Virus record (IMG/VR): IMGVR_UViG_3300047548_000628
Location: 83,573-147,572 of that record
Origin: a virus
Length of the DNA: 64,000 nucleotides
Direction: 5' to 3' (one strand)
The translations under genes were made by a program, and so were the position numbers. Numbering within the stretch: position 1 is the first letter of the stretch; every line of letters begins with the position of its first letter. Below are positions 1 through 9,051 of the stretch, in pieces. Below the pieces are notes generated by a model that saw nothing but the letters and a program-made list of their open reading frames with translations, ran no database searches and was not told the DNA's origin.

Positions 1-284
1 GACTTGGTCAATACCCGACAGTATGGACTTATGTTGATAGAATTACTTTCGCATCTGACACAGGAACTGCTGCAACACGTGGTCCAATATCTCGCGGTAG
101 ACGATACATAGGAGCAACCGGTAGTATCGATTACGGGTGGTTCATGGGAGGGGTTGTTTGGGGGCCATCTGCTGGTACAGTTATAGATCGTATTACATAC
201 TCATCAGATACTACTACAATGGCGGTAAGAGGGTCTACCGCAGATAAAGGATTCCGTGCAGCAGCGGGTGGATATCCAGGATAA
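1..284 (+). CDS. Repeat fibre/propeller protein, 3' end (partial)
   Basis: The 3' end of a gene that begins before the window; the reading frame is open from base 3 to the TAA at 282-284. The product ends in the repeat signature seen in the proteins at 19899-20909 and 22207-23178: an IDYGWFMGG-type motif, then DRITYSSD, an RG turn, and the terminal AAGGYPG. At least two repeats of about 47 residues are present. In full-length relatives such repeats occur six times after a variable N-terminus, which would fit a six-bladed beta-propeller carried on the virion; that fold is an inference from repeat length and GG doublets. It lies on the plus strand, opposite to its paralogues, just before the S74-domain fibre gene. 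Confidence 0.8.
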   Translation, partial: LGQYPTVWTYVDRITFASDTGTAATRGPISRGRRYIGATGSIDYGWFMGGVVWGPSAGTVIDRITYSSDTTTMAVRGSTADKGFRAAAGGYPG

Positions 285-310
285 TAAATACATAATAAAA
301 GGTAAAAAAT

Positions 311-955
311 ATGGCATTAGTAAAAATTAAACCATACATAGTCGATGAAACAAGCGACTTCACATTTAATAAAGTTACTGTTACAAGTAACGTAGTTGCA
401 AACACAGGTAATGTAATTTTTGGTTCTGCCAGTAACGTAACTATCACCGGAGGAAGTAACGGGCAAGTTCTAACTACGAACGGATCAGGGGTTCTGAGTT
501 GGTCAACCGTGTCAGCTGGTACTTCAATCACAGATGACACCTCTACTAATGCTAACTATTACCCAACGTTAACTACTGCAACTTCAGGTACAATTTCCTC
601 AGCAAACGTATCAAGTTCTAAACTGTATTTTAATCCAAGTACAGGCGCCCTAGCAGCTACTGACTTTAACTCATTGTCTGACGGAAACTTTAAAACAAAC
701 TTAGTCAAGTTAGAAAAAGTAAGACAAATCTTAGAACAAATATCGGGATATAGTTTCGATTGGACAGATGGTTCCGGTAGTAGTTACGGTGTTATTGCTC
801 AAGAAGTTGAAAAAGTAATGCCAAATGCAGTTACTGATGGCGAAAAGAAAACCGTTAACTACGCAGCCATCACAGCATTTTTAGTCGAAGCTATCAAAGA
901 TTTGTATTTGGAAATTGACAAAATCAAACAAGACATTTCTAAACACATTGATTGA
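311..955 (+). CDS. Tail fibre protein with S74 chaperone domain
   Basis: A 214-residue protein. Residues about 20-110 are Ser/Thr/Gly/Asn-rich beta-repeat sequence (motifs such as GSASNVTITGG, QVLTTNGSGVLSW) typical of phage fibre shafts. Residues about 120-205 match the intramolecular chaperone of endosialidase (Peptidase_S74): LSDGNFKTN at the self-cleavage position, then GYSFDW, a YGVIAQEVEKVMPNAV block, VNYAAI, and a C-terminal LVEAIKDLYLEI helix. In this family the domain trimerises the fibre and then cuts itself off at the Ser. AATAAATA at about 285-292 resembles a T4-type late promoter, and AAAAGG precedes the ATG. Short for a complete fibre, so it may be the distal piece of a multi-protein fibre. 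Confidence 0.85.
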   Translation: MALVKIKPYIVDETSDFTFNKVTVTSNVVANTGNVIFGSASNVTITGGSNGQVLTTNGSGVLSWSTVSAGTSITDDTSTNANYYPTLTTATSGTISSANVSSSKLYFNPSTGALAATDFNSLSDGNFKTNLVKLEKVRQILEQISGYSFDWTDGSGSSYGVIAQEVEKVMPNAVTDGEKKTVNYAAITAFLVEAIKDLYLEIDKIKQDISKHID

Positions 956-967
956 TTGTTGATAAGT

Positions 968-1023
968 ATAATATGAACTATTCATATTATACCATAAAAA
1001 GGTTACAAAATTTTGTAACCTTT
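968..1023. terminator. Two adjacent hairpins, likely terminator
   Basis: ATAATATGAA at 968-977 pairs perfectly with 981-990 across a 3-base loop. Directly after it, 998-1010 and 1011-1023 form a perfect inverted repeat centred on AAAATTTT (AAAGGTTAC arm). The second is followed by only a weak T run. They lie just after the fibre gene and could end transcription from either side. The rest of the gap to 1237 is AT-rich, with no clear promoter. Confidence 0.5.
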
Positions 1024-1237
1024 CCTACATTTGACTACCCAAACTAATAGCTAGTCAATGTCTGATTATCCAAACAGTTCTAACTACTATTGTTACCTAG
1101 AGTAGTATATGATATACTATTAGTCATACCTACAGCGTAAAATATATATTGAATTACTAGTCCGATCCGTGATAAGTAATAATCTAAAACATTTTTTAAA
1201 GCAGTACAATTTAATATAAAAACACAACAGGCAACAC

Positions 1238-3553
1238 ATGATTATAAACGTAACTAAGCGTTCTGGAAAAAAAGAACCACTTAACCTAGAAAAATGGCAA
1301 GCGCAAGTAGCAAAAGTTTGTAAAGGGATCGCAGATGTTAGCTCAAGTATGATTGAGATTAAATCGCAGTTACATTTTTATGATGGAATCACTACTAAAG
1401 AAATCGATGAAATTACTCTACGTGCTATCGTAGATTTAATCGATGTAGAGTCAAATCCAGAAATCGGTCACACAAACTACCAATACGTTGCTGGTAAACA
1501 ACGTGTAAGTATGCTACGTAAGGATGTCTATGGCGACTATACACCTCCCAGACTGTACGAAATAGTTAAAACTAATATTGCTACAGGTTTATACACACCT
1601 GAACTATTAGAGTGGTATACAGAAGAAGAATGGGACAAGATGGATGACATGCTAGACCATTCAAAAGATGAACAGTATTCGTATGCTGCAATCGAACAAT
1701 TGATTGAAAAATACCTAGTTCGCAATCGTTCTACTAAACAAACATATGAAACGCCGCAAGTTCGTTACATGATTGCTGCGGCTACTGTTTTTCATAAAGA
1801 AGAACCTAACAGCGCAAGAATGCGCTATATCAAAGAATATTACAATGCTGCTAGTGATGGGCTATTTACATTAGCAACACCTGTATTAGCTGGTCTTGGT
1901 ACTCCTACCAAGCAGTTTTCAAGTTGTGTACTCATTCGCAGTGATGATGATTTAGACTCCATTTTTGCTAGTGGCGAAATGATGGCAAAGTATGCTAGTA
2001 AACGTGCTGGCATCGGTTTAGAGATTGGTCGTCTACGTTCATTAGGTTCTCCCATTCGTGGAGGGGAAATCATGCACACTGGGATGATACCTTTTTTAAA
2101 GAAGTGGTTCGGTGATTTGCGTAGTTGTTCACAAGGAGGCATTCGTAATGCTAGTGCTACAGTTTTCTATCCCATATGGCATCACCAATTTGATGACCTT
2201 ATTGTTCTCAAAAACAATCAAGGAACAGAAGAAACACGAGTACGACACATGGATTACGGGGTGGTACTATCAGCATTCTTTTGGCGTAGATTTAAGAACA
2301 AGGAAAATATCACATTTTTCGACCCTAACGAGGTACCCGACCTCTATGAGGCTTTCTATTCGAGCACCGAATTATTTGAAGAATTATATGTCAAGTATGA
2401 AAAAAATAAGAGCCTTCGAAAGAAAGTAATGAGTGCTGAGGAAGTCTTCAAGGGCGGTATCCTTAAAGAGCGTACAGACACTGGACGTATCTATCTAGTT
2501 TTTATCGATAACGTAATGAATCAAGGTCCTTTTGATCCTGATTATCATACAATTTACCAGAGTAATCTTTGCTGTGAAATACTTCTTCCTACTAAACCCT
2601 TTAAACGTCTGGATGATGATTCTGGTCGTATCGCTCTTTGCACACTCGGATCAATCAACTGGGGCGCCTTCCGTAATCCAGAAGACATGCGCCGTGCTTG
2701 CCGTATTTTGCACCGTAGCCTTAACAATATACTTGATTACCAAGATTTCTTGAGTATACAAAGTAAATTAAGCAATGACGAGATCCGCCCATTGGGTATC
2801 GGTGTTACTAACTTAGCTTACTGGCATGCCAAACGTGGACTAAAGTATGGTACAGAAGAAGCACTGAAGGAAGTAAAATCTTTTATGGAACATCAAGCAT
2901 TCTACTTGACTGAAGCTAGTGTTGAGTTAGCACAGGAAAGAGGTAGATGTGTTGATAGCGATAAGACATATTATGGTCAAGGTATCTTCCCTTGGGAGCG
3001 CAGAGCACCAGGTGTCAATGAATTAGCAGACTTTACGCCAGAGTTAAATTGGGAAGGCCTTCGTGCCCAAATGAGAGCTTATGGAGTACGAAACGCTACT
3101 CAAATGGCTATTGCACCTGTTGAAAGTTCTAGCGTTGTTATTAACTCAACTAACGGTATCGAAATGCCAATGAGTTTGATTACTGTCAAAGAAAGTAAAG
3201 CAGGATCGTTTACTCAAGTTGTACCTGAATACCATAAGTTAAAGAATAAATATCAGTTAATGTGGGAACAGAAAGATTGCGATGCGTATCTAAAAACAGC
3301 CGCTGTATTGCAAGCATATGTTGACCAATCTATTTCAACAAATACTTTCTATAATCCTGCACATTTTGAAGGTCGTAAAGTACCGACAACATTGATTGCT
3401 AAGAATCTAATGCAATCTCAGATGTGGGGTATTAAGACATTCTATTACTCATTGATTAATAAACAAGGAAGTAAACAAAAAGACGAGGCAGTTTTAGATT
3501 TACCTAACAACATCGAACTGATAGAAGAAGATTGTGAAGCATGTAAATTATGA
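1238..3553 (+). CDS. nrdA: Ribonucleoside-diphosphate reductase alpha subunit (class Ia)
   Basis: A 771-residue large subunit, full length for the family. It reduces ribonucleoside diphosphates to deoxy forms in the cytoplasm together with NrdB, which lies about 2.8 kb downstream. An N-terminal ATP-cone-like segment ([19 protein letters not shown]) is followed by the active-site FSSCVLI cysteine, the SNLCCEI stretch holding the thiyl-radical cysteine and catalytic Glu, and a TFYYSL tyrosine pair of the radical-transfer chain. The C-terminal DCEACKL tail carries the redox Cys pair that thioredoxin or glutaredoxin regenerates; a phage glutaredoxin is encoded at 28295. The TGA overlaps the ATG of erpA. 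The start follows AGG in an AT-rich leader. Confidence 0.97.
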   Translation: MIINVTKRSGKKEPLNLEKWQAQVAKVCKGIADVSSSMIEIKSQLHFYDGITTKEIDEITLRAIVDLIDVESNPEIGHTNYQYVAGKQRVSMLRKDVYGDYTPPRLYEIVKTNIATGLYTPELLEWYTEEEWDKMDDMLDHSKDEQYSYAAIEQLIEKYLVRNRSTKQTYETPQVRYMIAAATVFHKEEPNSARMRYIKEYYNAASDGLFTLATPVLAGLGTPTKQFSSCVLIRSDDDLDSIFASGEMMAKYASKRAGIGLEIGRLRSLGSPIRGGEIMHTGMIPFLKKWFGDLRSCSQGGIRNASATVFYPIWHHQFDDLIVLKNNQGTEETRVRHMDYGVVLSAFFWRRFKNKENITFFDPNEVPDLYEAFYSSTELFEELYVKYEKNKSLRKKVMSAEEVFKGGILKERTDTGRIYLVFIDNVMNQGPFDPDYHTIYQSNLCCEILLPTKPFKRLDDDSGRIALCTLGSINWGAFRNPEDMRRACRILHRSLNNILDYQDFLSIQSKLSNDEIRPLGIGVTNLAYWHAKRGLKYGTEEALKEVKSFMEHQAFYLTEASVELAQERGRCVDSDKTYYGQGIFPWERRAPGVNELADFTPELNWEGLRAQMRAYGVRNATQMAIAPVESSSVVINSTNGIEMPMSLITVKESKAGSFTQVVPEYHKLKNKYQLMWEQKDCDAYLKTAAVLQAYVDQSISTNTFYNPAHFEGRKVPTTLIAKNLMQSQMWGIKTFYYSLINKQGSKQKDEAVLDLPNNIELIEEDCEACKL

Positions 3554-3876
3554 TTACCATAACAGAATCAGCAAAGTTCAAAATCGTTGACCTTCTTAAT
3601 GAAGAAAATGATGCAAATTTAAAACTTAGGACATTCGTTCAAGGTGGCGGGTGTTCAGGTTTTCAGTACGGTTTTACGTTTGACCCTGAACAAAACGAAG
3701 ATGATTTTGAATTTCCAGTTGACGAGAAATATAAAGTTGTAGTTGATGCAATGAGTATGCAATATTTGACAGGTGCAGTAATTGACTACAAAGAAGATTT
3801 AATGGGCAGTAGTTTCAGTATCAGTAACCCTAATGCAGAAACTACATGTGGATGTGGTAGTAGCTTTTCAATTTAA
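3550..3876 (+). CDS. erpA: ErpA-like A-type Fe-S carrier protein
   Basis: A 108-residue A-type iron-sulfur carrier. The [14 protein letters not shown] block (Cys35) and the C-terminal [10 protein letters not shown] tail (Cys100, Cys102) supply the three cysteines that hold a transferred cluster. The wording of both motifs is closer to bacterial ErpA than to IscA. ErpA hands Fe-S clusters to apo-targets, in bacteria notably isoprenoid and respiratory enzymes. It overlaps nrdA by four bases (ATGA) and is followed 13 bases later by iscU, so all are probably co-translated. Which client it serves in infection is unknown. Confidence 0.95.
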   Translation: MITITESAKFKIVDLLNEENDANLKLRTFVQGGGCSGFQYGFTFDPEQNEDDFEFPVDEKYKVVVDAMSMQYLTGAVIDYKEDLMGSSFSISNPNAETTCGCGSSFSI

Positions 3877-3889
3877 ATAGGAGACGGAT

Positions 3890-4276
3890 ATGGCATATAG
3901 CGAAGCAGTTATAGATCATTATGAAAATCCTAGAAATGTAGGATCGTTTTCAAAAGATGACGTTGATGTAGGTACTGGTATGGTCGGTGCCCCAGCTTGC
4001 GGTGATGTGATGAAACTACAGATAAAAGTAGAAGATGGTATTATTACTGATGCAAAGTTTAAAACATACGGCTGTGGCTCTGCCATCGCATCCAGTAGTC
4101 TTGTTACTGAGTGGGTCAAAGGCAAAACGTTGGACGAAGCAGCAGCATTAAAGAATAGTCAAATCGCAGAAGAACTTGCATTGCCCCCTGTTAAAATTCA
4201 TTGTTCAATCTTAGCCGAAGACGCTATTAAAGCCGCAGTAGAAGATTACAGGAAGAAGCATGATAACAGTCACTGA
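3890..4276 (+). CDS. iscU: IscU-like Fe-S cluster scaffold
   Basis: A 128-residue scaffold on which Fe-S clusters are assembled. The three cluster cysteines are present: APACGD (Cys37, with Asp39), YGCGSA (Cys62) and IHCSIL (Cys105). LPPVK at 98-102 is the motif bound by the HscA chaperone, so host HscAB could act on this protein. No cysteine desulfurase (IscS) is encoded in the window, so sulfur would have to come from the host enzyme. AGGAGACGG precedes the start. Its 3' end overlaps iscA by 17 bases. Confidence 0.96.
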   Translation: MAYSEAVIDHYENPRNVGSFSKDDVDVGTGMVGAPACGDVMKLQIKVEDGIITDAKFKTYGCGSAIASSSLVTEWVKGKTLDEAAALKNSQIAEELALPPVKIHCSILAEDAIKAAVEDYRKKHDNSH

Positions 4277-4583
4277 TATTGCTGCTAAAAAAATCAAACA
4301 ACAAATCAGTAAGCGCGGAAAAGGATTGGGTGTTCTAATAGGTGTTAAAACTACTGGTTGCAGTGGTCTAGCTTACGTGCTTGAATTTTTAGATAACGAA
4401 AACCCGCATTGCATAGAACATCACGAGAGCAACGGAGTCAAAGTATTTATGGATCCAAAATATCGACCTTATTTGTATGGCACCGTAATTGATTATGTAC
4501 GTAATGGATTGAATGAAGGATTTGAATTTAAGAACCCGAATGAACGTGATAGATGCGGGTGCGGAGAAAGTTTTAGAGTATAA
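4260..4583 (+). CDS. iscA: IscA-like A-type Fe-S carrier
   Basis: A 107-residue second A-type carrier, IscA-like in wording: KTTGCSGLAYVLEF (Cys34) and the C-terminal RCGCGESFRV (Cys99, Cys101). It is distinct from the ErpA-like protein three genes upstream. The start lies inside iscU, giving tight coupling. With erpA and iscU it makes a small ISC set lacking IscS, HscAB and ferredoxin. Function as a carrier is a family inference. Confidence 0.95.
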   Translation: MITVTDIAAKKIKQQISKRGKGLGVLIGVKTTGCSGLAYVLEFLDNENPHCIEHHESNGVKVFMDPKYRPYLYGTVIDYVRNGLNEGFEFKNPNERDRCGCGESFRV

Positions 4584-4592
4584 GGAAACTAA

Positions 4593-5798
4593 ATGAAAAA
4601 GAGAAACTACACACAAGACACAGTTAAAAAGCTACAAGGTAGCGTACAGATTGAACACACACTAGCGAAACGCGGAGCGACAAAACTACGTGAATTGCTA
4701 GCAACAGAACCATACATCAATACACTAGGTGCATATAATGGACAAATGGCAGTACAACATGCTAAAGCTGGCTTAAAAGCAATTTACTTGTCAGGATGGC
4801 AAGTTGCCGGTGCAAACAATACCTCAAATCAAACATACCCGGATCAATCACTCTATCCTGTTGATTCTGTACCTCGTGTTGTTAAAGGTATTAACAACGC
4901 TTTCCGTCGTGCAGACCAAATTGAACACAGCGAAGGCAAAGTTGAAACAGACTATTTCTTGCCTATCGTTGCAGATGCAGAAGCTGGGTTCGGTGGTGCA
5001 TTGAATGCATATGAGCTAATGGCAGCAATGATTGAAGCAGGCGCCGCTGGTGTACACTTTGAAGACCAATTAGCTAGTGAAAAGAAATGTGGTCACTTGG
5101 GTGGTAAAGTTCTAGTACCCACAAGCCAAATGATTCGTACATTGAATGCTGCACGACTAGCAGCAGATGTTGCAGGTGTTGATACTGTTATTATGGCACG
5201 AACAGATGCCGAAGCAGCTACACTTATTACTAGTGACCACGACCCATTAGACAAGGACTTTGTAATCAATGAAAGAACTGAAGAAGGTTTTTACAAATTT
5301 AAAAACGGTATTGATGCTTGTATTAGCAGAGGTCTTGCTTATGCCCCTTACGCTGATCTCTTATGGTTCGAAACTTCAACGCCTGATATCGCACAAGCTA
5401 GAAAGTTCGCTGACGCCATCCATGCACAGTATCCTGACCAAATGCTTGCCTATAATTGCAGTCCTAGTTTTAATTGGCGTAAGTTTTTGAGTGAAGACGA
5501 ATGTGAAACATTCCAAAGAGAACTAGGAGAATTGGGTTATAAGTTCCAATTCATTACACTTGCAGGCTTTCATAGTGTAAACTTAGCTACATTCGAACTA
5601 GCAGAGGCTTACAAGGCAAGAGGCATGGCAGGTTACAGTGAAATGCAACAACGAGAGTTTGCTGCACAAGACCGTGGCTTTACCACAGTCAAACATCAAC
5701 GTGAAGTAGGTGTTGGATATTTCGACCTAATTAGTGAAGCAGTTGGAGCAAAGTCTACAGTTGCTAATAAACATTCAACTGAAGAAGATCAATTTTAA
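4593..5798 (+). CDS. aceA: Isocitrate lyase
   Basis: A 401-residue isocitrate lyase, slightly shorter than typical bacterial enzymes of about 430. It cleaves isocitrate to glyoxylate and succinate, the first step of the glyoxylate shunt. The catalytic signature KKCGH is at 164-168, in an [15 protein letters not shown] context. The fold motifs [27 protein letters not shown] and YNCSPSFNW are all intact. It sits between Fe-S and ribonucleotide reductase genes on the same strand with a 9-base gap and its own AAGGAA. No malate synthase is visible, so it may redirect host carbon towards succinate and glyoxylate during infection. Rare as a phage-borne metabolic gene as far as I know. Confidence 0.97.
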   Translation: MKKRNYTQDTVKKLQGSVQIEHTLAKRGATKLRELLATEPYINTLGAYNGQMAVQHAKAGLKAIYLSGWQVAGANNTSNQTYPDQSLYPVDSVPRVVKGINNAFRRADQIEHSEGKVETDYFLPIVADAEAGFGGALNAYELMAAMIEAGAAGVHFEDQLASEKKCGHLGGKVLVPTSQMIRTLNAARLAADVAGVDTVIMARTDAEAATLITSDHDPLDKDFVINERTEEGFYKFKNGIDACISRGLAYAPYADLLWFETSTPDIAQARKFADAIHAQYPDQMLAYNCSPSFNWRKFLSEDECETFQRELGELGYKFQFITLAGFHSVNLATFELAEAYKARGMAGYSEMQQREFAAQDRGFTTVKHQREVGVGYFDLISEAVGAKSTVANKHSTEEDQF

Positions 5799-5808
5799 GT
5801 GAAAAATT

Positions 5809-6396
5809 ATGAAAAAAATTATTCTATTATTTCTATTCTTTGCAACGTCCGTATTTGCCGGTGATCTTACTATTTGTAATGGTAAGTATGCATTGTGTGC
5901 GGCTAGCACTTGTACTAAGACTGGAAAAACTATTACAACTAATAACGGTGTTTCATACCCAGAAGTTGTTTGTAAATGTCCAGTACTAGAGGGTCCTAGT
6001 ATTGCAGATTTAAGTGCTGGTGTAATGAAAGGGTCATGTAATGTAGATGATCCTACTACGCAAGTATGGAGTCTATTTGCTCCTCGCATTCATTATCCAC
6101 AAGAAGCAAATAACTTTGTACAAACTCCAAAGAGTGCTACAAGAGCGAAAGTTCAATCTTGCTCAGGAGACGTAGCACAAGGGTCTGCTAATTGCTGGGG
6201 TATGATGTGTAGATACAAAAAAGATCCCATTAACGGTACTACTGTTGCAGACTGTAGCTGCCCAATTGGACAGATTGCTAAAGGAATTGAATTCTTAACA
6301 GAAGCAGGTCAAGGAGATCCCAAAGCATGTGCTAAGCACCCAGTAGCTGCACCTGATCCATTCGCTGATATAATTTTAAATGTAAAGAAAAAATGA
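5809..6396 (+). CDS. Secreted cysteine-rich protein, function unknown
   Basis: A 195-residue protein. The N-terminus (MKKIILLFLFFATSVFAGD) is a clear signal peptide with an AXA-type cleavage site near residue 18. The mature part has about a dozen cysteines in short pairs (CNGKYALCAAS, CKCP, CWGMMCRYKK, CSCPIGQ) in two related halves, each with a C...C...TVADCSCP-like pattern, suggesting a disulfide-stabilised periplasmic domain duplicated once. I do not recognise the family. It lies between aceA and nrdB and overlaps nrdB by four bases, which is odd for an exported protein. Confidence 0.8.
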   Translation: MKKIILLFLFFATSVFAGDLTICNGKYALCAASTCTKTGKTITTNNGVSYPEVVCKCPVLEGPSIADLSAGVMKGSCNVDDPTTQVWSLFAPRIHYPQEANNFVQTPKSATRAKVQSCSGDVAQGSANCWGMMCRYKKDPINGTTVADCSCPIGQIAKGIEFLTEAGQGDPKACAKHPVAAPDPFADIILNVKKK

Positions 6397-7493
6397 GCCA
6401 AGCACAATATAACTTAAACACAAAAACAGATTATCTTAGTCGCAAAATGTTTCTAGACCCAGAAGGCCCGGTAACTATTCAACGATTCGAAGAAGTAAAA
6501 TATAAAAAGATTGCAGATTTTGAACAAACTGCACGTGGATTCTTTTGGGTCCCGGAAGAAATCAGTTTAACTAAAGATGCTAGTGATTTCAAAGATGCTA
6601 GTGAAACTGTTCGTCATATTTTTACGAGTAATTTATTGCGTCAGACTGCACTAGATAGTTTACAGGGAAGAGGTCCTAGTCAGATTTTTACACCTGTAAT
6701 CAGTTTACCTGAACTAGAAGCACTAGTTTATAACTGGACATTCTTTGAAACAAACATTCATAGTCGTAGTTACAGCCATATTATTCGTAACATCTACAAT
6801 GTTCCTAAAGAAGTATTCAACACTATTCATGATACACAAGAAATTGTTAGTATGGCTTCTAGCGTCGGTAATTACTATGAAGCACTACACCAAATTAACT
6901 GTCGCAAAGAACTAGGTGAAACTGTTACTGAAGATGAACACATTAAAGCAATCTATCTAGCACTACACGCTAGTTATGCATTAGAAGCATTTAGATTTAT
7001 GGTTTCTTTTGCGACAAGTCTAGCAATGGTAGAAAACAAAATCTTTATTGGTAATGGCAACATCATCAGTTTGATTCTACAAGACGAACTATTACACAAA
7101 GGTTGGACTGCTTTCTTAATTAACCAAGTTGTTAAAGAAGACTCACGTTTTGCTAAAATTGCAGAAGAAACTAAAGACGAAGTTTATAAAATTTACTTAG
7201 ATGTAATTCGTGAAGAAAAAGAATGGGCAGATTACTTGTTTCAAAAAGGACCAGTTATTGGTCTAAATGCGACTGTTCTTAAAGATTTTGTTGATTACAC
7301 TGCGGTTAGTGCATTGAAAGAAATCGGTATTAAGTACACAGAACCTCACCCAAAGACAACACCTATTCCTTGGTTTAACAAACATTCTGATACTAGTAAA
7401 AAGCAAACTGCGTTACAAGAGAATGAATCTACTAACTATGTTATTGGTGTTATGAGTGATGCAATCGATTATGAGGCGTTACCCAGCTTGTAA
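6393..7493 (+). CDS. nrdB: Ribonucleoside-diphosphate reductase beta subunit (class Ia)
   Basis: A 366-residue small subunit that houses the diiron-tyrosyl radical and passes the radical to NrdA. The core segment FFETNIHSRSYSHIIRNIY has the iron ligands Glu and His and the radical Tyr (SRSY). LQDELLHKGW supplies the second Glu/His ligand pair. Upstream, KDASDFKDASE carries the early Asp/Glu region. Length is normal. It ends the nrdA-to-nrdB plus-strand group; the next gene is convergent. The neighbouring Fe-S proteins do not build this diiron cofactor in known systems, so any functional link is open. Confidence 0.96.
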   Translation: MSQAQYNLNTKTDYLSRKMFLDPEGPVTIQRFEEVKYKKIADFEQTARGFFWVPEEISLTKDASDFKDASETVRHIFTSNLLRQTALDSLQGRGPSQIFTPVISLPELEALVYNWTFFETNIHSRSYSHIIRNIYNVPKEVFNTIHDTQEIVSMASSVGNYYEALHQINCRKELGETVTEDEHIKAIYLALHASYALEAFRFMVSFATSLAMVENKIFIGNGNIISLILQDELLHKGWTAFLINQVVKEDSRFAKIAEETKDEVYKIYLDVIREEKEWADYLFQKGPVIGLNATVLKDFVDYTAVSALKEIGIKYTEPHPKTTPIPWFNKHSDTSKKQTALQENESTNYVIGVMSDAIDYEALPSL

Positions 7494-7495
7494 TA

Positions 7496-7702
7496 CTATC
7501 TATAGGAACCCCACTTAATACGATTCCATACTCTTTCATGAATGTAGTATAGAATCGTATTAGCGGTCAACTGTACTATTGCAATAGTACCTGCTACACT
7601 AAGATTGTGTGATATAAGGTAACTAATAAGAAAAGTGGCGCTAGAACCAGTCAAGCGCCAACTAATAGTTTTCGCTAAGCTACGTAGCGATGTTTCTTTC
7701 AT
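7496..7702 (-). CDS. DUF2061-type small membrane protein
   Basis: A 68-residue membrane protein of the DUF2061 type: KTISWRLTGS at the start, two hydrophobic segments, and the ending YYIHERVWNRIKWG. I place the start at ATG 7702 because it overlaps the stop of the upstream gene in a TGATG junction; a TTG one codon earlier is less likely. The same family occurs as a tandem fusion at 49045-49467. Function is unknown. Confidence 0.8.
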   Translation of the reverse strand: MKETSLRSLAKTISWRLTGSSATFLISYLISHNLSVAGTIAIVQLTANTILYYIHERVWNRIKWGSYR

Positions 7703-7926
7703 CAATCTTTCCCAGTTACTATAACGGCAACTTTGTCAACCCAAATTATACGCCCATTGCAGGCTATGTTCCATTTGGTTTCACCGTGTTCGTGTGTGCA
7801 TTCGGTGTAAGTTTCTCCAATGATGCGAACATCTGTTGCTAAATGTTCTACACCATTTTCAAAAATTCTCCAAACTAAATCACTACCGTTGTGTTTAGTA
7901 TTGAAACGAACATGATACTTATTCAC
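7702..7926 (-). CDS. Hypothetical protein, 74 aa
   Basis: A small soluble protein (starts MNKYHVRFNTKHNG) with a central WRIFENGVEH strand pattern, a CTHEHGETKWNIAC segment with two Cys and two His, and a C-terminal WVDKVAVIVTGKD strand. Not recognised. It is coupled by overlaps to the nucleotidyltransferase gene upstream and the DUF2061 gene downstream, so it belongs to one minus-strand operon. The Cys/His spacing could bind metal but fits no standard finger. Confidence 0.65.
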   Translation of the reverse strand: MNKYHVRFNTKHNGSDLVWRIFENGVEHLATDVRIIGETYTECTHEHGETKWNIACNGRIIWVDKVAVIVTGKD

Positions 7927-8717
7927 TTTAGGCCCAATGATTTACGAATCTTCGTTGCGCTAATAGAATGAATGGCATCATCAAAAACTTCTTGTTCAAT
8001 CTTGTAACCAACATCACGCCCATATGTAATGTTTACGATGTTAGGAACAACTTGAATTTCATATTGACCTTGATATAGAGGATCTAAATCACGCTTGATA
8101 TAGTGTTTGACTTGTTCAATCGCAAAAGGATTAGAACCTTGCCAACCTTGACAGTCACGAATTTGAATCACAACTTGCCCAGTTTTAGCAATTGCACGAT
8201 CAAACAATGCACGATGCCCTTCGTGCCATGGTTGCCAACGACCTAACATTTGAACTGTTTCTTTTTTCCAGTCAAAAGTAGGGCGTCTACGATTATCAAT
8301 CATATGTGCAGCAATAAATTCACCCCACCATTCTGATTTTTGTTCAGTGATTCTGAAATCATAGACTTCAGGTGGTATAAAAACTTTGTTTGTATCTTCA
8401 AAACGACCTTTATCTATGGTGTCGACCCAAATAGTCCAATCTGCTTTAAAGTTGTTACGCATTTCAATCAATGGTGCAACAAAATCACAGATTACAAAGT
8501 CCATATCAACCATAGAATCAGCAAGTTCACGCATGCGTAAACTTTGACGGATACGTCCTTCCTTGCTGAAATCCCAGTCGTTATACTTCTTGCGAACATC
8601 ATCCGCATTTAACCAACCTACTTTTTTACCGTTGATCTGTAAATGCTCTAAGATGTGTTGAGACAGGTAAGTTTTGCCTGCACCAGGTAAACCCATAACT
8701 AGTATACGCTGTACCAT
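7923..8717 (-). CDS. P-loop kinase fused to nucleotidyltransferase (APS kinase-like)
   Basis: A 264-residue two-domain enzyme. Residues 1 to about 155 form a P-loop kinase with GLPGAGKT at 9-16 and a GKKVGWLNADDVR segment like adenylylsulfate (APS) kinases. The C-terminal part has the nucleotidyltransferase signatures GRWQPWHEGHRALF (HxGH) and ISATKIRKSL (ISTxxR-like). An APS kinase would make PAPS, the donor for the two sulfotransferases at 9052-9972 and 20922-21761, giving a self-contained sulfation route. The C-terminal domain could instead be a cytidylyl or NMN adenylyl transferase; its substrate is not evident. Confidence 0.8.
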   Translation of the reverse strand: MVQRILVMGLPGAGKTYLSQHILEHLQINGKKVGWLNADDVRKKYNDWDFSKEGRIRQSLRMRELADSMVDMDFVICDFVAPLIEMRNNFKADWTIWVDTIDKGRFEDTNKVFIPPEVYDFRITEQKSEWWGEFIAAHMIDNRRRPTFDWKKETVQMLGRWQPWHEGHRALFDRAIAKTGQVVIQIRDCQGWQGSNPFAIEQVKHYIKRDLDPLYQGQYEIQVVPNIVNITYGRDVGYKIEQEVFDDAIHSISATKIRKSLGLK

Positions 8718-8726
8718 CTTTATTCC

Positions 8727-8951
8727 TTATTGAATAATATTGCCTGTATCTTCTGATGCTTGTGATGCTTGTGATTCTGCTTCTGCTTGTTGTGCGGTGG
8801 CAGCATTATACTGCTGCATTTGTGTACTAGCTTGAACTTGAATAGAATTCATCAATGGGGCAATTGACTCGTATGGTAATTTACCTACAGTAGCTAGAAT
8901 TAGGTTTACTTGATCAAGTGTAAGTTGAATGTTGAAAATTGGATGTTCCAT
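8727..8951 (-). CDS. Small helical protein, Gln/Ala-rich tail
   Basis: A 74-residue protein. The first 45 residues (MEHPIFNIQLTLDQVNLILA...) predict helices; the rest is low-complexity Gln/Ala/Ser/Glu. It is not recognised as a family, though such proteins are common next to phage structural genes. AAAGG precedes its start. It heads the small operon 8951-7496. Confidence 0.6.
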   Translation of the reverse strand: MEHPIFNIQLTLDQVNLILATVGKLPYESIAPLMNSIQVQASTQMQQYNAATAQQAEAESQASQASEDTGNIIQ

Positions 8952-9022
8952 GGTTTACCTTTATAAAATGTATATTATAATTTATGCCTAAACAAAGAAT
9001 GTACAAAAAAAGGTAGGAAAAA

Positions 9023-9049
9023 ATAAAGGCCTCGTTTAGAGACCTTTAT
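9023..9049. terminator. Hairpin terminator
   Basis: ATAAAGGCCTC (9023-9033) pairs with GAGACCTTTAT (9039-9049), with one mismatch and a 5-base loop. It sits directly after the sulfotransferase stop on the minus strand, with T-rich flanks, so it probably ends that operon. Confidence 0.65.
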
Positions 9050-9051
9050 GT

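Noticed and set aside
7923-8717. Complete bifunctional PAPS synthase
   Set aside because: The order (kinase first) fits, but the HxGH domain is shorter than ATP sulfurylase and lacks its other motifs; only APS-kinase-like plus nucleotidyltransferase is supported.
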